A stretch of 64,000 nucleotides of DNA. Origin: UBA1941 sp046329575. GTDB lineage: Bacteria; Bacteroidota; Bacteroidia; Chitinophagales; LD1. Positions within the stretch are counted from its first letter, which is position 1. Each line of letters starts with the position of its first letter. Positions 53,985-60,856 of this stretch are shown here, one piece after another. The stretch lies in the NCBI GenBank assembly GCA_046329575.1, contig JAXLUJ010000003.1, forward strand, positions 186,001-250,000. The letters are read 5' to 3'. Below the pieces are notes generated by a model. That model was not told where the DNA came from, did no database searches, and saw only the letters and a program-made list of their open reading frames with translations. Both the position numbers and the translations under genes were made by a program.

Positions 53985-54160
53985 AAATATTTAAATGGAC
54001 CTGTGTATGTTGTTCAAAATGAGAAAGGCTCTATATTTTGGCAAACCGCGGTAGGGATGGTAGCGGAAAGCCCGGAAGCCGCGCCACTGCTGCATTTCAA
54101 GGATCACAAACGTTAGGCCGCGGCTGAGGACTTGCAGCGAACAGCCCGGCATCCGCAAAA
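53985..54160. repeat. Dispersed intergenic repeat, copy B
   Basis: Shares with copy A (45184-45468) the blocks TATGTTGTTCAAAATGAGAA, CCGCGGTAGGGATGGTAGCG, GGAAAGCCCGGAAGCC and GAGGACTTGCAGCGAACAGC. It sits in the 53668-54291 gap, which also has AATTACGA-type simple repeats near 53850; no gene is credible there. Confidence 0.7.
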
Positions 54161-54215
54161 ATAAAAATCCATTTCTGTAACGGTATTTTCATACAATAAT
54201 GCCATTGATAAGTAC

Positions 54216-54259
54216 AAAGTTATAAGTGAAATGCTACGCTGCCCTTCACTTATAACTTT
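54216..54259. promoter_or_regulatory. Perfect 15-bp inverted repeat upstream of pyrC
   Basis: Arms AAAGTTATAAGTGAA (54216-54230) and TTCACTTATAACTTT (54245-54259) are exact complements around a 14-bp loop. It lies just before the -7 box at 54265 and 33 bp before the dihydroorotase ATG. It could be an operator or a transcript hairpin. Confidence 0.6.
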
Positions 54260-54264
54260 ACACT

Positions 54265-54272
54265 TATCTTTG
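54265..54272 (+). promoter_or_regulatory. pyrC -7 element
   Basis: TATCTTTG matches TAnnTTTG 20 bp before the ATG at 54292. The -33 region falls in the right arm of the inverted repeat. Confidence 0.5.
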
Positions 54273-54291
54273 CATTTATAACTCTGCAATT

Positions 54292-55647
54292 ATGCCACAT
54301 TATCACCTCCGCAACGTTCAGGTTGTAAACGAAGGAAAAATCACCGCAGCCGATGTGCTGTTTAAAAATGGACGCATCGAACGCATTGATCCCTCCTTCT
54401 CCGTGGCTTTCAAAGCCGAAGAGGTGAATGGCGAAGGCAAGTACCTCATCCCCGGAATCATTGATGATCAGGTACATTTCCGCGAGCCCGGCCTCACTCA
54501 CAAAGCCACTATTTATACCGAAGCCCGCGCCGCAGTAGCCGGAGGCACTACTTCCTTTATGGAAATGCCCAACACCAACCCACCCGCCCTTAGCCGCGAG
54601 TTGCTGGAACAGAAATACCAAATCGCCACACAACATTCGCTGGCCAACTTTTCATTTTTTATGGGAGTTGGAAACGACAATATCGACGAGCTGAAAGCCT
54701 TGCTGCAACAGCAACGCAGCCAGCCGCAGCGCGATGTGTGCGGCCTCAAAATTTTTATGGGCAGCAGCACCGGAAATATGTTGGTAGATAACACTCAGGT
54801 ACTCGAACAAATTTTTGCCGAATCGGATATGCTTATTGCCACCCATTGCGAAGATGAAGCCACCGTAAAAGGCAATCTGCAGGAATACAAAGACCAATGG
54901 GGCGATGCACTCACTGCCTCGTTTCATCCGCTCATCCGCAGTGTAGATGCCTGTTTCAAGTCCTCCTCATTTGCCATTGCGTTAGCCAAAAAGCACAACA
55001 CCCGACTCCACATCCTGCATATTTCAACGGCTAAGGAAACCGAACTTTTCAGCAATGCCATACCGTTGAGTCAAAAGCGCATTACTGCCGAAGCCTGCGT
55101 ACACCATTTGTGGTTCGATGCCCGCGATTATGAGCGGCTGGGCAATAAAATCAAGTGCAACCCCGCCATTAAAGAAGAAGGCAATAAGGAAGAAATTCTC
55201 AAAGCCCTGTTAGACGACCGTATCGATATCATTGCCACCGATCATGCCCCCCATACCCGCGATGAGAAAGCCCAGCATTATTTGCAAGCCCCTGCCGGAC
55301 TGCCGCTGGTGCAGCATTCGCTGAATGTGATGCTGTTATTGTACCGTCAAGGAAAAATTTCACTCGAAAAGATTATTGAGAAGATGTGTCACGCCCCTGC
55401 CGTATGTTTTGGAGTGCACGAACGCGGTTATTTGCGCGAAGGCTATTTTGCCGATGCCGCGTTGGTAGATATTGATGCCAGCCGCATGGTTACCGCCGAT
55501 ACGGTGTATTACAAATGCGGTTGGTCGCCCTTTGAAGGCCAGTCGTTACCCGGCGTTGTGGAAAGTACTTTTGTAAACGGCCACCGCGTTTTCCATAAAG
55601 GCAGTTTTGATGAAAGTGTGATGGGGAAAAGGTTGATGTTTATGTGA
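54292..55647 (+). CDS. pyrC: Dihydroorotase, Bacteroidota type
   Basis: 451 residues. Amidohydrolase TIM barrel: IIDDQVHFREPGLTH, FMEMPNTNPPALS, GLKIFMGSSTGNML (carboxylated Lys expected), IATHCEDEATV, LHILHISTAKETELF and IATDHAPHTRDEKAQH (catalytic Asp). The third enzyme of pyrimidine synthesis, closing N-carbamoyl-aspartate to dihydroorotate. The usual metal pair HxH after strand 1 is here QVH, the first His being Gln; I believe that is normal for this subgroup, but it may mean that an allantoinase- or hydantoinase-like role should be considered. Ends MGKRLMFM, complete. Confidence 0.85.
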   Translation: MPHYHLRNVQVVNEGKITAADVLFKNGRIERIDPSFSVAFKAEEVNGEGKYLIPGIIDDQVHFREPGLTHKATIYTEARAAVAGGTTSFMEMPNTNPPALSRELLEQKYQIATQHSLANFSFFMGVGNDNIDELKALLQQQRSQPQRDVCGLKIFMGSSTGNMLVDNTQVLEQIFAESDMLIATHCEDEATVKGNLQEYKDQWGDALTASFHPLIRSVDACFKSSSFAIALAKKHNTRLHILHISTAKETELFSNAIPLSQKRITAEACVHHLWFDARDYERLGNKIKCNPAIKEEGNKEEILKALLDDRIDIIATDHAPHTRDEKAQHYLQAPAGLPLVQHSLNVMLLLYRQGKISLEKIIEKMCHAPAVCFGVHERGYLREGYFADAALVDIDASRMVTADTVYYKCGWSPFEGQSLPGVVESTFVNGHRVFHKGSFDESVMGKRLMFM

Positions 55648-55681
55648 TGGGGGTGATTAGCAAATGTATGTGAAATTACAT

Positions 55682-55696
55682 TTCCCAAATTGGGAA
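55682..55696. promoter_or_regulatory. Palindrome upstream of higBA
   Basis: TTCCCAA-A-TTGGGAA is a perfect 7-bp inverted repeat 20 bp before the toxin ATG, with TATTTTTG (55704-55711) right after it. It is a good HigA operator candidate. Confidence 0.6.
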
Positions 55697-55715
55697 CTTT
55701 TTTTATTTTTGTTTT

Positions 55716-56009
55716 ATGCGTGTTATTGCCAAACCTGTCCTCCGCCAATTTTGGGAGCGTCATCCTGATATAGAACAACAGTTAAAATCCTGGTTTCAGG
55801 AGGCAAGTCAGGCGACCTGGCAAGGACCACAGGCAATAAAGAAATTGTATCCATCGGCAAGCGTTCTTGCTGATAATCGAGTTGTCTTTAATATCAAAGG
55901 CAATCGCTATCGTTTGATAGTGAAGATCAACTATGATTACCAAATGGTATGGATACGATTTATAGGCACCCATGCGGAATACGATAAGATTGATGCTACT
56001 AAAATTTAA
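55716..56009 (+). CDS. higB: HigB-type mRNA interferase toxin
   Basis: 97 residues: MRVIAKPVLRQFWERHPDIE, WFQEASQATWQGPQAIKKLY, VLADNRVVFNIKGNRYRLIV and KINYDYQMVWIRFIGTHAEY then DKIDA. This is the HigB form of the RelE superfamily (KGNxYRL..I.Y....WIRFIGTHAEYDKID). HigB cleaves ribosome-bound mRNA. Toxin-first order with a 3-bp gap to the antitoxin is the normal higBA layout. It follows pyrC by 68 bp and precedes the second long repeat. Confidence 0.92.
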   Translation: MRVIAKPVLRQFWERHPDIEQQLKSWFQEASQATWQGPQAIKKLYPSASVLADNRVVFNIKGNRYRLIVKINYDYQMVWIRFIGTHAEYDKIDATKI

Positions 56010-56012
56010 AAA

Positions 56013-56363
56013 ATGAAACTAATTAAAACAAAGCGCGATTACACCGCTGCGCTGGCAAGGATGCAGGAGATTTTTGATGCCAAAAAGAATACACCGCAAG
56101 GCGATGAATTAGAAGTGCTGAGTCTTCTGATTGAAAAATATGAGGAAGCCCATTTTCCTATAGGTTTTCCTGATCCGGTTGAAGCCATCAAGTTCAGAAT
56201 GGAGCAACTTGGATATACGCAAAAAGATCTGGCGGATGTGGTTGGGTTGAAGAGCCGGGCCAGCGAGATATTGAATCGAAAGCGGAAATTGACATTGGAA
56301 ATGATACGGCAATTGCACGCTTTAATGAACATCCCTACTGAAGTGCTGATCCAGCCCTATTGA
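56013..56363 (+). CDS. higA: HigA-type helix-turn-helix antitoxin
   Basis: 116 residues. The N-terminal region (about 1-60) is helical; a HTH_3 domain follows with FRMEQLGYTQKDLADVVGLK then SRASEILNRKRKLTLEMIRQ. The antitoxin binds HigB and represses the operon through a palindrome such as that at 55682-55696. It is the last gene before the 450-bp repeat (56432). Confidence 0.92.
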   Translation: MKLIKTKRDYTAALARMQEIFDAKKNTPQGDELEVLSLLIEKYEEAHFPIGFPDPVEAIKFRMEQLGYTQKDLADVVGLKSRASEILNRKRKLTLEMIRQLHALMNIPTEVLIQPY

Positions 56364-56431
56364 TTCAGCTTTCGTGAAACTGATGCTGTAGGTATCTTTA
56401 AAATAACGGTCCAATATTTTTTAGAAAGATA

Positions 56432-56880
56432 ATGGCGCTCCCTCACCCCGCAGGGAAGGTAATGTTAGGTTAAAAGTGAAGGCTGATGCGGGGTTCGGGC
56501 CAGGCTGCTACAGGGTACGCTTCGCTTCCGTGCTCGCTCGTTCCTCGCTTCGCACCGCTCCCTTCGGTCGCGCCTTCCGCATCCTTAGCGCGGGAGCGTG
56601 GGTGGGTGCGTTAATTATTTAGTGAGGCAATTAAGGTAGTTTCAATTAATAATATTTTAAATAACGCAGCCACAATTAAAAGCAATTTCATTGCGGCAGA
56701 TATTATGGCGTGAATTGGAAAATTAATTCCCAACCACGAGTTACTTTGCAATTTTTACGAATTGGCTTGATGCAATGCGCCAAGCCAGCCATTGTTAAAC
56801 CGATCCTGCTGTATTTCAATTGGTTGAAAAAATAAACCACATACGGGTAAAACGGATATACTGCGTATATTTGGGAGTTA
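56432..56880. repeat. ~450-bp dispersed repeat, copy 2 (precedes kinase/phosphatase)
   Basis: Same segment order as copy 1 at 33518-33970: CCCTCACCCCGC, GGCTGCTACAGGGTACGC, CTCGCTCGTTCCTCGCTTCG, AATTAATAAT, ATTATGGCGTGAA, TACTTTGCAATTT, and the perfect 35-bp end block. The insertion of this copy between HigBA and the kinase pair leaves no other gene in 56364-56964. Confidence 0.88.
56846..56880 (+). promoter_or_regulatory. Perfectly conserved 35-bp end block, copy 2
   Basis: Identical to 33936-33970: palindrome ATATAC-TGC-GTATAT (56856-56870), -7 box TATATTTG (56866-56873), end GGGAGTTA. Cassette sequence starts right after it. Confidence 0.6.
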
Positions 56881-56917
56881 GCAGTAATGGTATTTGGCTG
56901 CGTTCCCAATTTAATGC

Positions 56918-56946
56918 TTGACGGACAAAAAATAACTTTAACTTTG
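56918..56946 (+). promoter_or_regulatory. Promoter of the kinase gene
   Basis: TTG (56918-56920), an 18-bp spacer and TAACTTTG (56939-56946) fit the Bacteroidota consensus, 18 bp before the kinase ATG. Confidence 0.55.
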
Positions 56947-56964
56947 TAATTAATAAATAACACA

Positions 56965-57798
56965 ATGGCAACCTGGAACATTTTAAGAACAATTGACCAA
57001 GGAGGTTTTGGGAAAGTTCACGAAGTTAATTCTGACAGTGGACAAAAAGGTGCATTAAAAGAACTACTTAGAAGCTCTCATACCGCAAATCTGCAACGCT
57101 TCCAAACAGAAATTAAAATCTTACAAAATTATCGCCACAAAAACATCATTACCATTGTTGATTCAAATATAAATGGTAATCCCCCAAGTTATGGACCTTG
57201 GTATGTGATGGAGTTTATGGCAGGTGGTTCTTTGCGTAATAAAAACTTGGAAATGTTTGGACGAGGAGACCTTTGGTCTCAAAAATGGACTTTGCAGAAT
57301 GTAATTTTTCCAGTTCTTGATGCCATTGATTATGCACATAATCACTCAACTTACCCATCTCTTCATAGAGACTTAAAACCTGCAAATTTATTATTCAATG
57401 AACACAACCAAATTAAGGTTGCAGATTGGGGCATAGGTAAAGACATCAACAAACAGTCTATTGCATTAACAATTGGAGGTATGGGGACACCGGGTTATTG
57501 TTCTCCTGAACAATGGTTATGGTTTCCGGGCGGCAACTATACTGTTGACAATAGAACCGACATTTACTCATTGGGTGTAATTTTTTATGAAATGATGACT
57601 GGTAAAATCCCACAAATATTCAATGGCGTTACTGGAGTAAGGGTCAATCCACCTGCACCTCCATCACACAACCATTCTACAATATCAAGAGATTTAGATG
57701 TTGTTATTATGAAAATGATAGCATATGAACCTTCTGAAAGGTATCAAAGCGTTCAACAAGTTAGAAATGCATTACTTCCTATTTTTAATCGCCTATAG
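56965..57798 (+). CDS. Cytosolic serine/threonine protein kinase
   Basis: 277 residues, a bare Hanks-type kinase domain without a membrane segment. Glycine loop QGGFGKVHEV, Lys in GALKEL, catalytic loop LHRDLKPANLLF, DWG replacing the usual DFG (VADWGIGKD), activation loop ending TPGYCSPEQW, and the C-lobe DIYSLGVIFYEMMTGKIPQI. All catalytic residues are present, so activity is expected. A PP2C phosphatase gene follows 2 bp downstream; such kinase/phosphatase pairs form reversible signalling or defence-type modules. The DNA is AT-rich compared with the core genes and is bounded by cassette-like ends. Confidence 0.9.
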   Translation: MATWNILRTIDQGGFGKVHEVNSDSGQKGALKELLRSSHTANLQRFQTEIKILQNYRHKNIITIVDSNINGNPPSYGPWYVMEFMAGGSLRNKNLEMFGRGDLWSQKWTLQNVIFPVLDAIDYAHNHSTYPSLHRDLKPANLLFNEHNQIKVADWGIGKDINKQSIALTIGGMGTPGYCSPEQWLWFPGGNYTVDNRTDIYSLGVIFYEMMTGKIPQIFNGVTGVRVNPPAPPSHNHSTISRDLDVVIMKMIAYEPSERYQSVQQVRNALLPIFNRL

Positions 57799-57800
57799 AA

Positions 57801-58580
57801 ATGATTTTTGCAAAAAATAAAATACAACCGATTTCAATTTTTGCCGAGACAGATATTGGCAAGGAAAGAACTACTAATGAAGATAGTGTGGCTTCTCTGC
57901 TTATCAATGCTCACAGTTTTAAAAAAGATTTGAATTGCGGAATTTTGGTTGTAGCAGACGGCATGGGAGGTCATGAACTTGGCGAAGTTGCTTCTGACCT
58001 TGCTTCCAAAAAATTTATTGAAGAAACCGTTCAGAATATTTATTTATCCGCAGAGAATGACAGTGAAATTAATTTTAGAAATGTTCTTCTTAAATCTATA
58101 GAATCTGCAAATAGTGAAGTTTGGAAAATATCAGAAAAGCACGGTAACCGAATTGGAACAACACTGGTTGGAGCAATAATTCATGGTAATCAAGTGTATA
58201 TTGCCAACATTGGCGACTCAAGAGCGTATTTGGTTAGACCCAAAAAATCAATATTACAAATTACAAAAGATCACACAGTTGTTCAGGAAATGGTTGATGC
58301 AAATGTTATTACGAAAGAGCAAGCCAAAATTCATCCAAGACGAAATATGCTAACCAAAGCCCTTGGACTTTCTGAAGATGTTATACCTGATATTTTTGAG
58401 ACAGAAATCGAAGACCAAACCCTTCTGTTATGTTCTGACGGTTTATATGGAATGGTTGATGATGACGATATTAAAAAAACTATCAACGGCAATATTTACA
58501 AGACAGTTGAAGAATTAATCATTCTAGCCAATAAGCACGGTGGACAAGACAATATTAGTATTGCATTAGCAAGAAAGTGA
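57801..58580 (+). CDS. PP2C-family serine/threonine phosphatase
   Basis: 259 residues: TDIGKERTTNEDSV, GILVVADGMGGHELGEVAS, GTTLVGAIIHGNQVYIANIG then DSRAYLVR, and LLLCSDGLYGMVDDDDIKKT with QDNISIALARK. These are the metal-binding motifs of PPM/PP2C phosphatases, complete. It would reverse phosphorylation by the kinase 2 bp upstream. Short of about 20 residues against some family members but otherwise normal. Ends 16 bp before the attC-like palindrome that closes the cassette. Confidence 0.92.
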   Translation: MIFAKNKIQPISIFAETDIGKERTTNEDSVASLLINAHSFKKDLNCGILVVADGMGGHELGEVASDLASKKFIEETVQNIYLSAENDSEINFRNVLLKSIESANSEVWKISEKHGNRIGTTLVGAIIHGNQVYIANIGDSRAYLVRPKKSILQITKDHTVVQEMVDANVITKEQAKIHPRRNMLTKALGLSEDVIPDIFETEIEDQTLLLCSDGLYGMVDDDDIKKTINGNIYKTVEELIILANKHGGQDNISIALARK

Positions 58581-58595
58581 TGTATTTTTAAAGAA

Positions 58596-58729
58596 CCACT
58601 ACTGCCAATATGGGTTTGGCGTCATGCGGGGTGAAGCGGTTAACTTCCAGTGCAATTTAACTTTAGTACTGGGTCTACAGTTTTTTGCCCTGAAATCCCG
58701 CACGGACGCCAAGCCCAAAAACGTTAGAT
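58596..58729. other. attC-like palindromic recombination site, cassette with kinase/PP2C
   Basis: CCACTACTGCCAAT (58596-58609) is largely the reverse complement of GTTAGCAGTAATGG (56877-56890), the first bases of the cassette (11 of 14). The inner arms GGGTTTGGCGTCATGCGGG (58612-58630) and CCCGCACGGACGCCAAGCCC (58697-58716) pair almost fully. The 3' side ends AAAACGTTAGAT, a good GTTRRRY core (GTTAGAT, 58723-58729). 134 bp long. Confidence 0.55.
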
Positions 58730-58747
58730 GCCATTAATTGAAAGCGT

Positions 58748-59500
58748 ATGATAAGACAAGAAACATTGAAAAATGTTAGACAAAAGATTCAAGATCACAA
58801 AAGGTTTGGCATTCCAGATTTTGCTATAATCGCTGAAGGTGATAAGTTAACGATACGTTATGAATACGATCAAAATTATTTTCTAGAGGTAAAAATCCCT
58901 GATCGTACCTCCACGATCTCACAAGAAAAGCGCCAGACAGAAATCTTACGCACCACGTATAGCAACGCGAGTTATGAGGAATATAAATTTGACGGAAAGT
59001 ATTGTCCTGGAACTTTAACACTTTCTGAATTTTTTTCGGTGTTAGGAGAAAACAACTTTTACAAATTAATAAATAACTGGCTGGACAATCTCTGGGAAGA
59101 GTTACTTGCGATTCCTGTTAACCGGCAGATGGAAAACCAAGAGAAGATTTTACAGGATATAAAGGACAAGCTTAATGATATTCCTGACACTTATTTCGAT
59201 AAGGAAGAGGCGGAGGCACTAAAGACAAAAATTGATGAGCTAGAAAAAAGATTCGAAGAAAAGTTAGGCGTGGAGATAAGCGATAAAAAAGCATTGAAAA
59301 AGCAGTTGGATGAACTACATGCAGAATTTGAGAACCTTAAAGCAACTTTGCATTCTGTCAAAAGAGGAGGATGGTACAAATCTTTTTTTACCAAAACTTT
59401 TGTTTGGTTAACAAAAGAAGAAAATAGAAAATTTCTGAAAGAAACTAAGGATTTCATTTTACCTCTTCTCCCTGAAAACATAAAAGATATTCACATATAA
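58748..59500 (+). CDS. Coiled-coil hypothetical protein in a cassette-like position
   Basis: 250 residues. No signal peptide; the first 90 residues read as an alpha/beta domain (RQETLKNVRQKIQDHKRFGI, FAIIAEGDKLTIRYEYDQ). A long acidic-basic coiled coil spans about 130-205 (NRQMENQEKILQDIKDKLND, KKALKKQLDELHAEFENLKA), and a Trp/Phe-rich end (WYKSFFTKTFVWL) follows. I recognise no family. It starts 19 bp after the GTTAGAT core of the preceding site. Alone in its segment, its function is unknown. Confidence 0.6.
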   Translation: MIRQETLKNVRQKIQDHKRFGIPDFAIIAEGDKLTIRYEYDQNYFLEVKIPDRTSTISQEKRQTEILRTTYSNASYEEYKFDGKYCPGTLTLSEFFSVLGENNFYKLINNWLDNLWEELLAIPVNRQMENQEKILQDIKDKLNDIPDTYFDKEEAEALKTKIDELEKRFEEKLGVEISDKKALKKQLDELHAEFENLKATLHSVKRGGWYKSFFTKTFVWLTKEENRKFLKETKDFILPLLPENIKDIHI

Positions 59501-59508
59501 GTTAACTG

Positions 59509-59545
59509 CAGGCAACAGGCAGTTTGGCAATAGCGGGCGGCGAGC
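59509..59545. other. Degenerate attC-like 5' arm
   Basis: GCAGGCAACAGGCAGTTTGG then CAATAGCGGGCGGCG resembles the left arms of the sites at 34641 and 35405, but no matching right arm is visible in the next 100 bp; probably a truncated or decayed cassette end. Confidence 0.25.
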
Positions 59546-59690
59546 GTTTTTACTTCTAGCGTAAGTGAATCAATTTTTAATTTTACTTTGGAGAGTGACA
59601 TGGTTTGTGCCAACCAACCAGAAACAAATTTCCCACTTAACGAACCCATCCTTCTCCATGATACATTGCACGGAATGAGTTCAATCGGCT

Positions 59691-60044
59691 ATGGCAACAT
59701 CCTCTTGTAAATTTCTCTGGAAAAACTTTGTTGAAAAGAAGGGAAACTTTAGCGATAAGGCCTGGCGAGGTGTTGTTTTCTATAGTGCTATTACCATTGT
59801 GGTGTACGCTTTTACTTATTACTATGAATTGACGCATCCCTTAAGGATTCCGAACGATCCGAACCGCTGGCACTATTCGTTTTTTCATTTTGCCTGGCAG
59901 TATGTGTACATTTTACCTATTGAAATGATCCTTCTGAAATTTGGCTATAGGATCATACCCTTAACCATTATCATTTGCAGCATGCTTTACCCTATACTCT
60001 CATTGCTATTCATGATCGGCCTTACGCATCTTCACTACACCTAG
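59691..60044 (+). CDS. Small hypothetical membrane protein
   Basis: 117 residues with hydrophobic segments near 28-45 (GVVFYSAITIVVYAFTYYYE), 67-90 (HFAWQYVYILPIEMILLKFG) and 92-112. I recognise no family. It lies between cassette sequences and a convergent TPM-domain gene (stops 14 bp apart); the ATG follows a truncated attC-like arm by about 150 bp. Coding is likely but not certain; its position gives no hint of a partner. Confidence 0.5.
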   Translation: MATSSCKFLWKNFVEKKGNFSDKAWRGVVFYSAITIVVYAFTYYYELTHPLRIPNDPNRWHYSFFHFAWQYVYILPIEMILLKFGYRIIPLTIIICSMLYPILSLLFMIGLTHLHYT

Positions 60045-60058
60045 GAGGAGAATGATTA

Positions 60059-60577
60059 CTAAATTTTCCCTTTTAAGCCTTTCTTATACGCTTGAACGGC
60101 ATCGTAAATCCCTTTGTAATAATTACCGGATTTGAATTGAGGTGCCATGATTTGGTCAATGATTTGCTTTGTTTCTTCATTGCTGAAAACCTTAACAATA
60201 CCATCTCCATTCTGAATTCTGATTATACGATATCCGGCAGAAATGCCAATTAAAACCCCATTGCTCTTCGTAGCCTTGCCAACTCGCCAACGTTGTGCCA
60301 GATACAGGGTAAGGGAATCAAACAAGTTTTTATCGGTAGCCGTGGTGGGCAAGGTTACCACAACAATTTCATTGGTGGTGCGTTTTTCATAATTCGTAAT
60401 CAGCCTGGTGAGCTTCGCTCTTTCTTTTGCTGTAAGTATGTTTTCAAAGTCATTTACATAGCCTGTTGGTTGGGGTAAATGTTCCCAATAACTAACGGCG
60501 GGTTGTGCGAACACGGCTGTTGTTATTATGCCAAGCAGAAGTGCAACAACGGATCTTCGAATAGTTTTTCTTTTCAT
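60059..60577 (-). CDS. Secreted TPM-domain protein
   Basis: 172 residues with a signal peptide (RRSVVALLLGIITTAVFAQ) and a TPM domain: YVNDFENILTAKERAKLTRL, NEIVVVTLPTTATDKNLFD and WRVGKATKSNGVLIGISAGY, ending SGNYYKGIYDAVQAYKKGLK. It lacks the membrane helix and Gly-rich tail of the TPM protein at 24091, so it is periplasmic. No LemA partner is adjacent. Role uncertain. Confidence 0.85.
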   Translation of the reverse strand: MKRKTIRRSVVALLLGIITTAVFAQPAVSYWEHLPQPTGYVNDFENILTAKERAKLTRLITNYEKRTTNEIVVVTLPTTATDKNLFDSLTLYLAQRWRVGKATKSNGVLIGISAGYRIIRIQNGDGIVKVFSNEETKQIIDQIMAPQFKSGNYYKGIYDAVQAYKKGLKGKI

Positions 60578-60755
60578 AGTAGCACTTGTATTAAGTAGTT
60601 ATTCAGGCAAATCTGCCTAAAATGTTACATAAAGTGGCGCGAGCAAAAAGAGCGGTGCAATTGTAGTAACTACTTCAAGACCTTAGTGATATAGATGTTT
60701 CTAAAAGTATCGCTCGCCTTCATAATCAGATAGGTGGAATATGTCGCAATGAATC

Positions 60756-60792
60756 AAAAAAAAGAGATGGGCCTAAAGCGCATCTCTTTTTT
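60756..60792 (-). terminator. Terminator downstream of citrate synthase
   Basis: AAAAAGAGATG and CATCTCTTTTT pair perfectly around an 11-nt loop; poly-T lies on either reading side, so it could serve both directions. It is 65 bp past the citrate synthase stop. The rest of 60578-60856 includes a CTCGTAG-type short tandem repeat near 60816-60846. Confidence 0.75.
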
Positions 60793-60856
60793 ATAACGGT
60801 TTATTTCTTTTTCTCGAACTCGTAACTCGTAGCTCGTAGCTCGTAGCTTCCCTCGC

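Noticed and set aside
33518..59640. An integron integrase
   Set aside because: No tyrosine recombinase frame with R-H-R-Y style motifs was found on either strand in this window, so the cassette idea rests on sites only.
60816..60846. CTCGTAG tandem repeat as a regulatory site
   Set aside because: Short low-complexity repeats of this style occur in other gaps too (45481, 53850); no function suggested.
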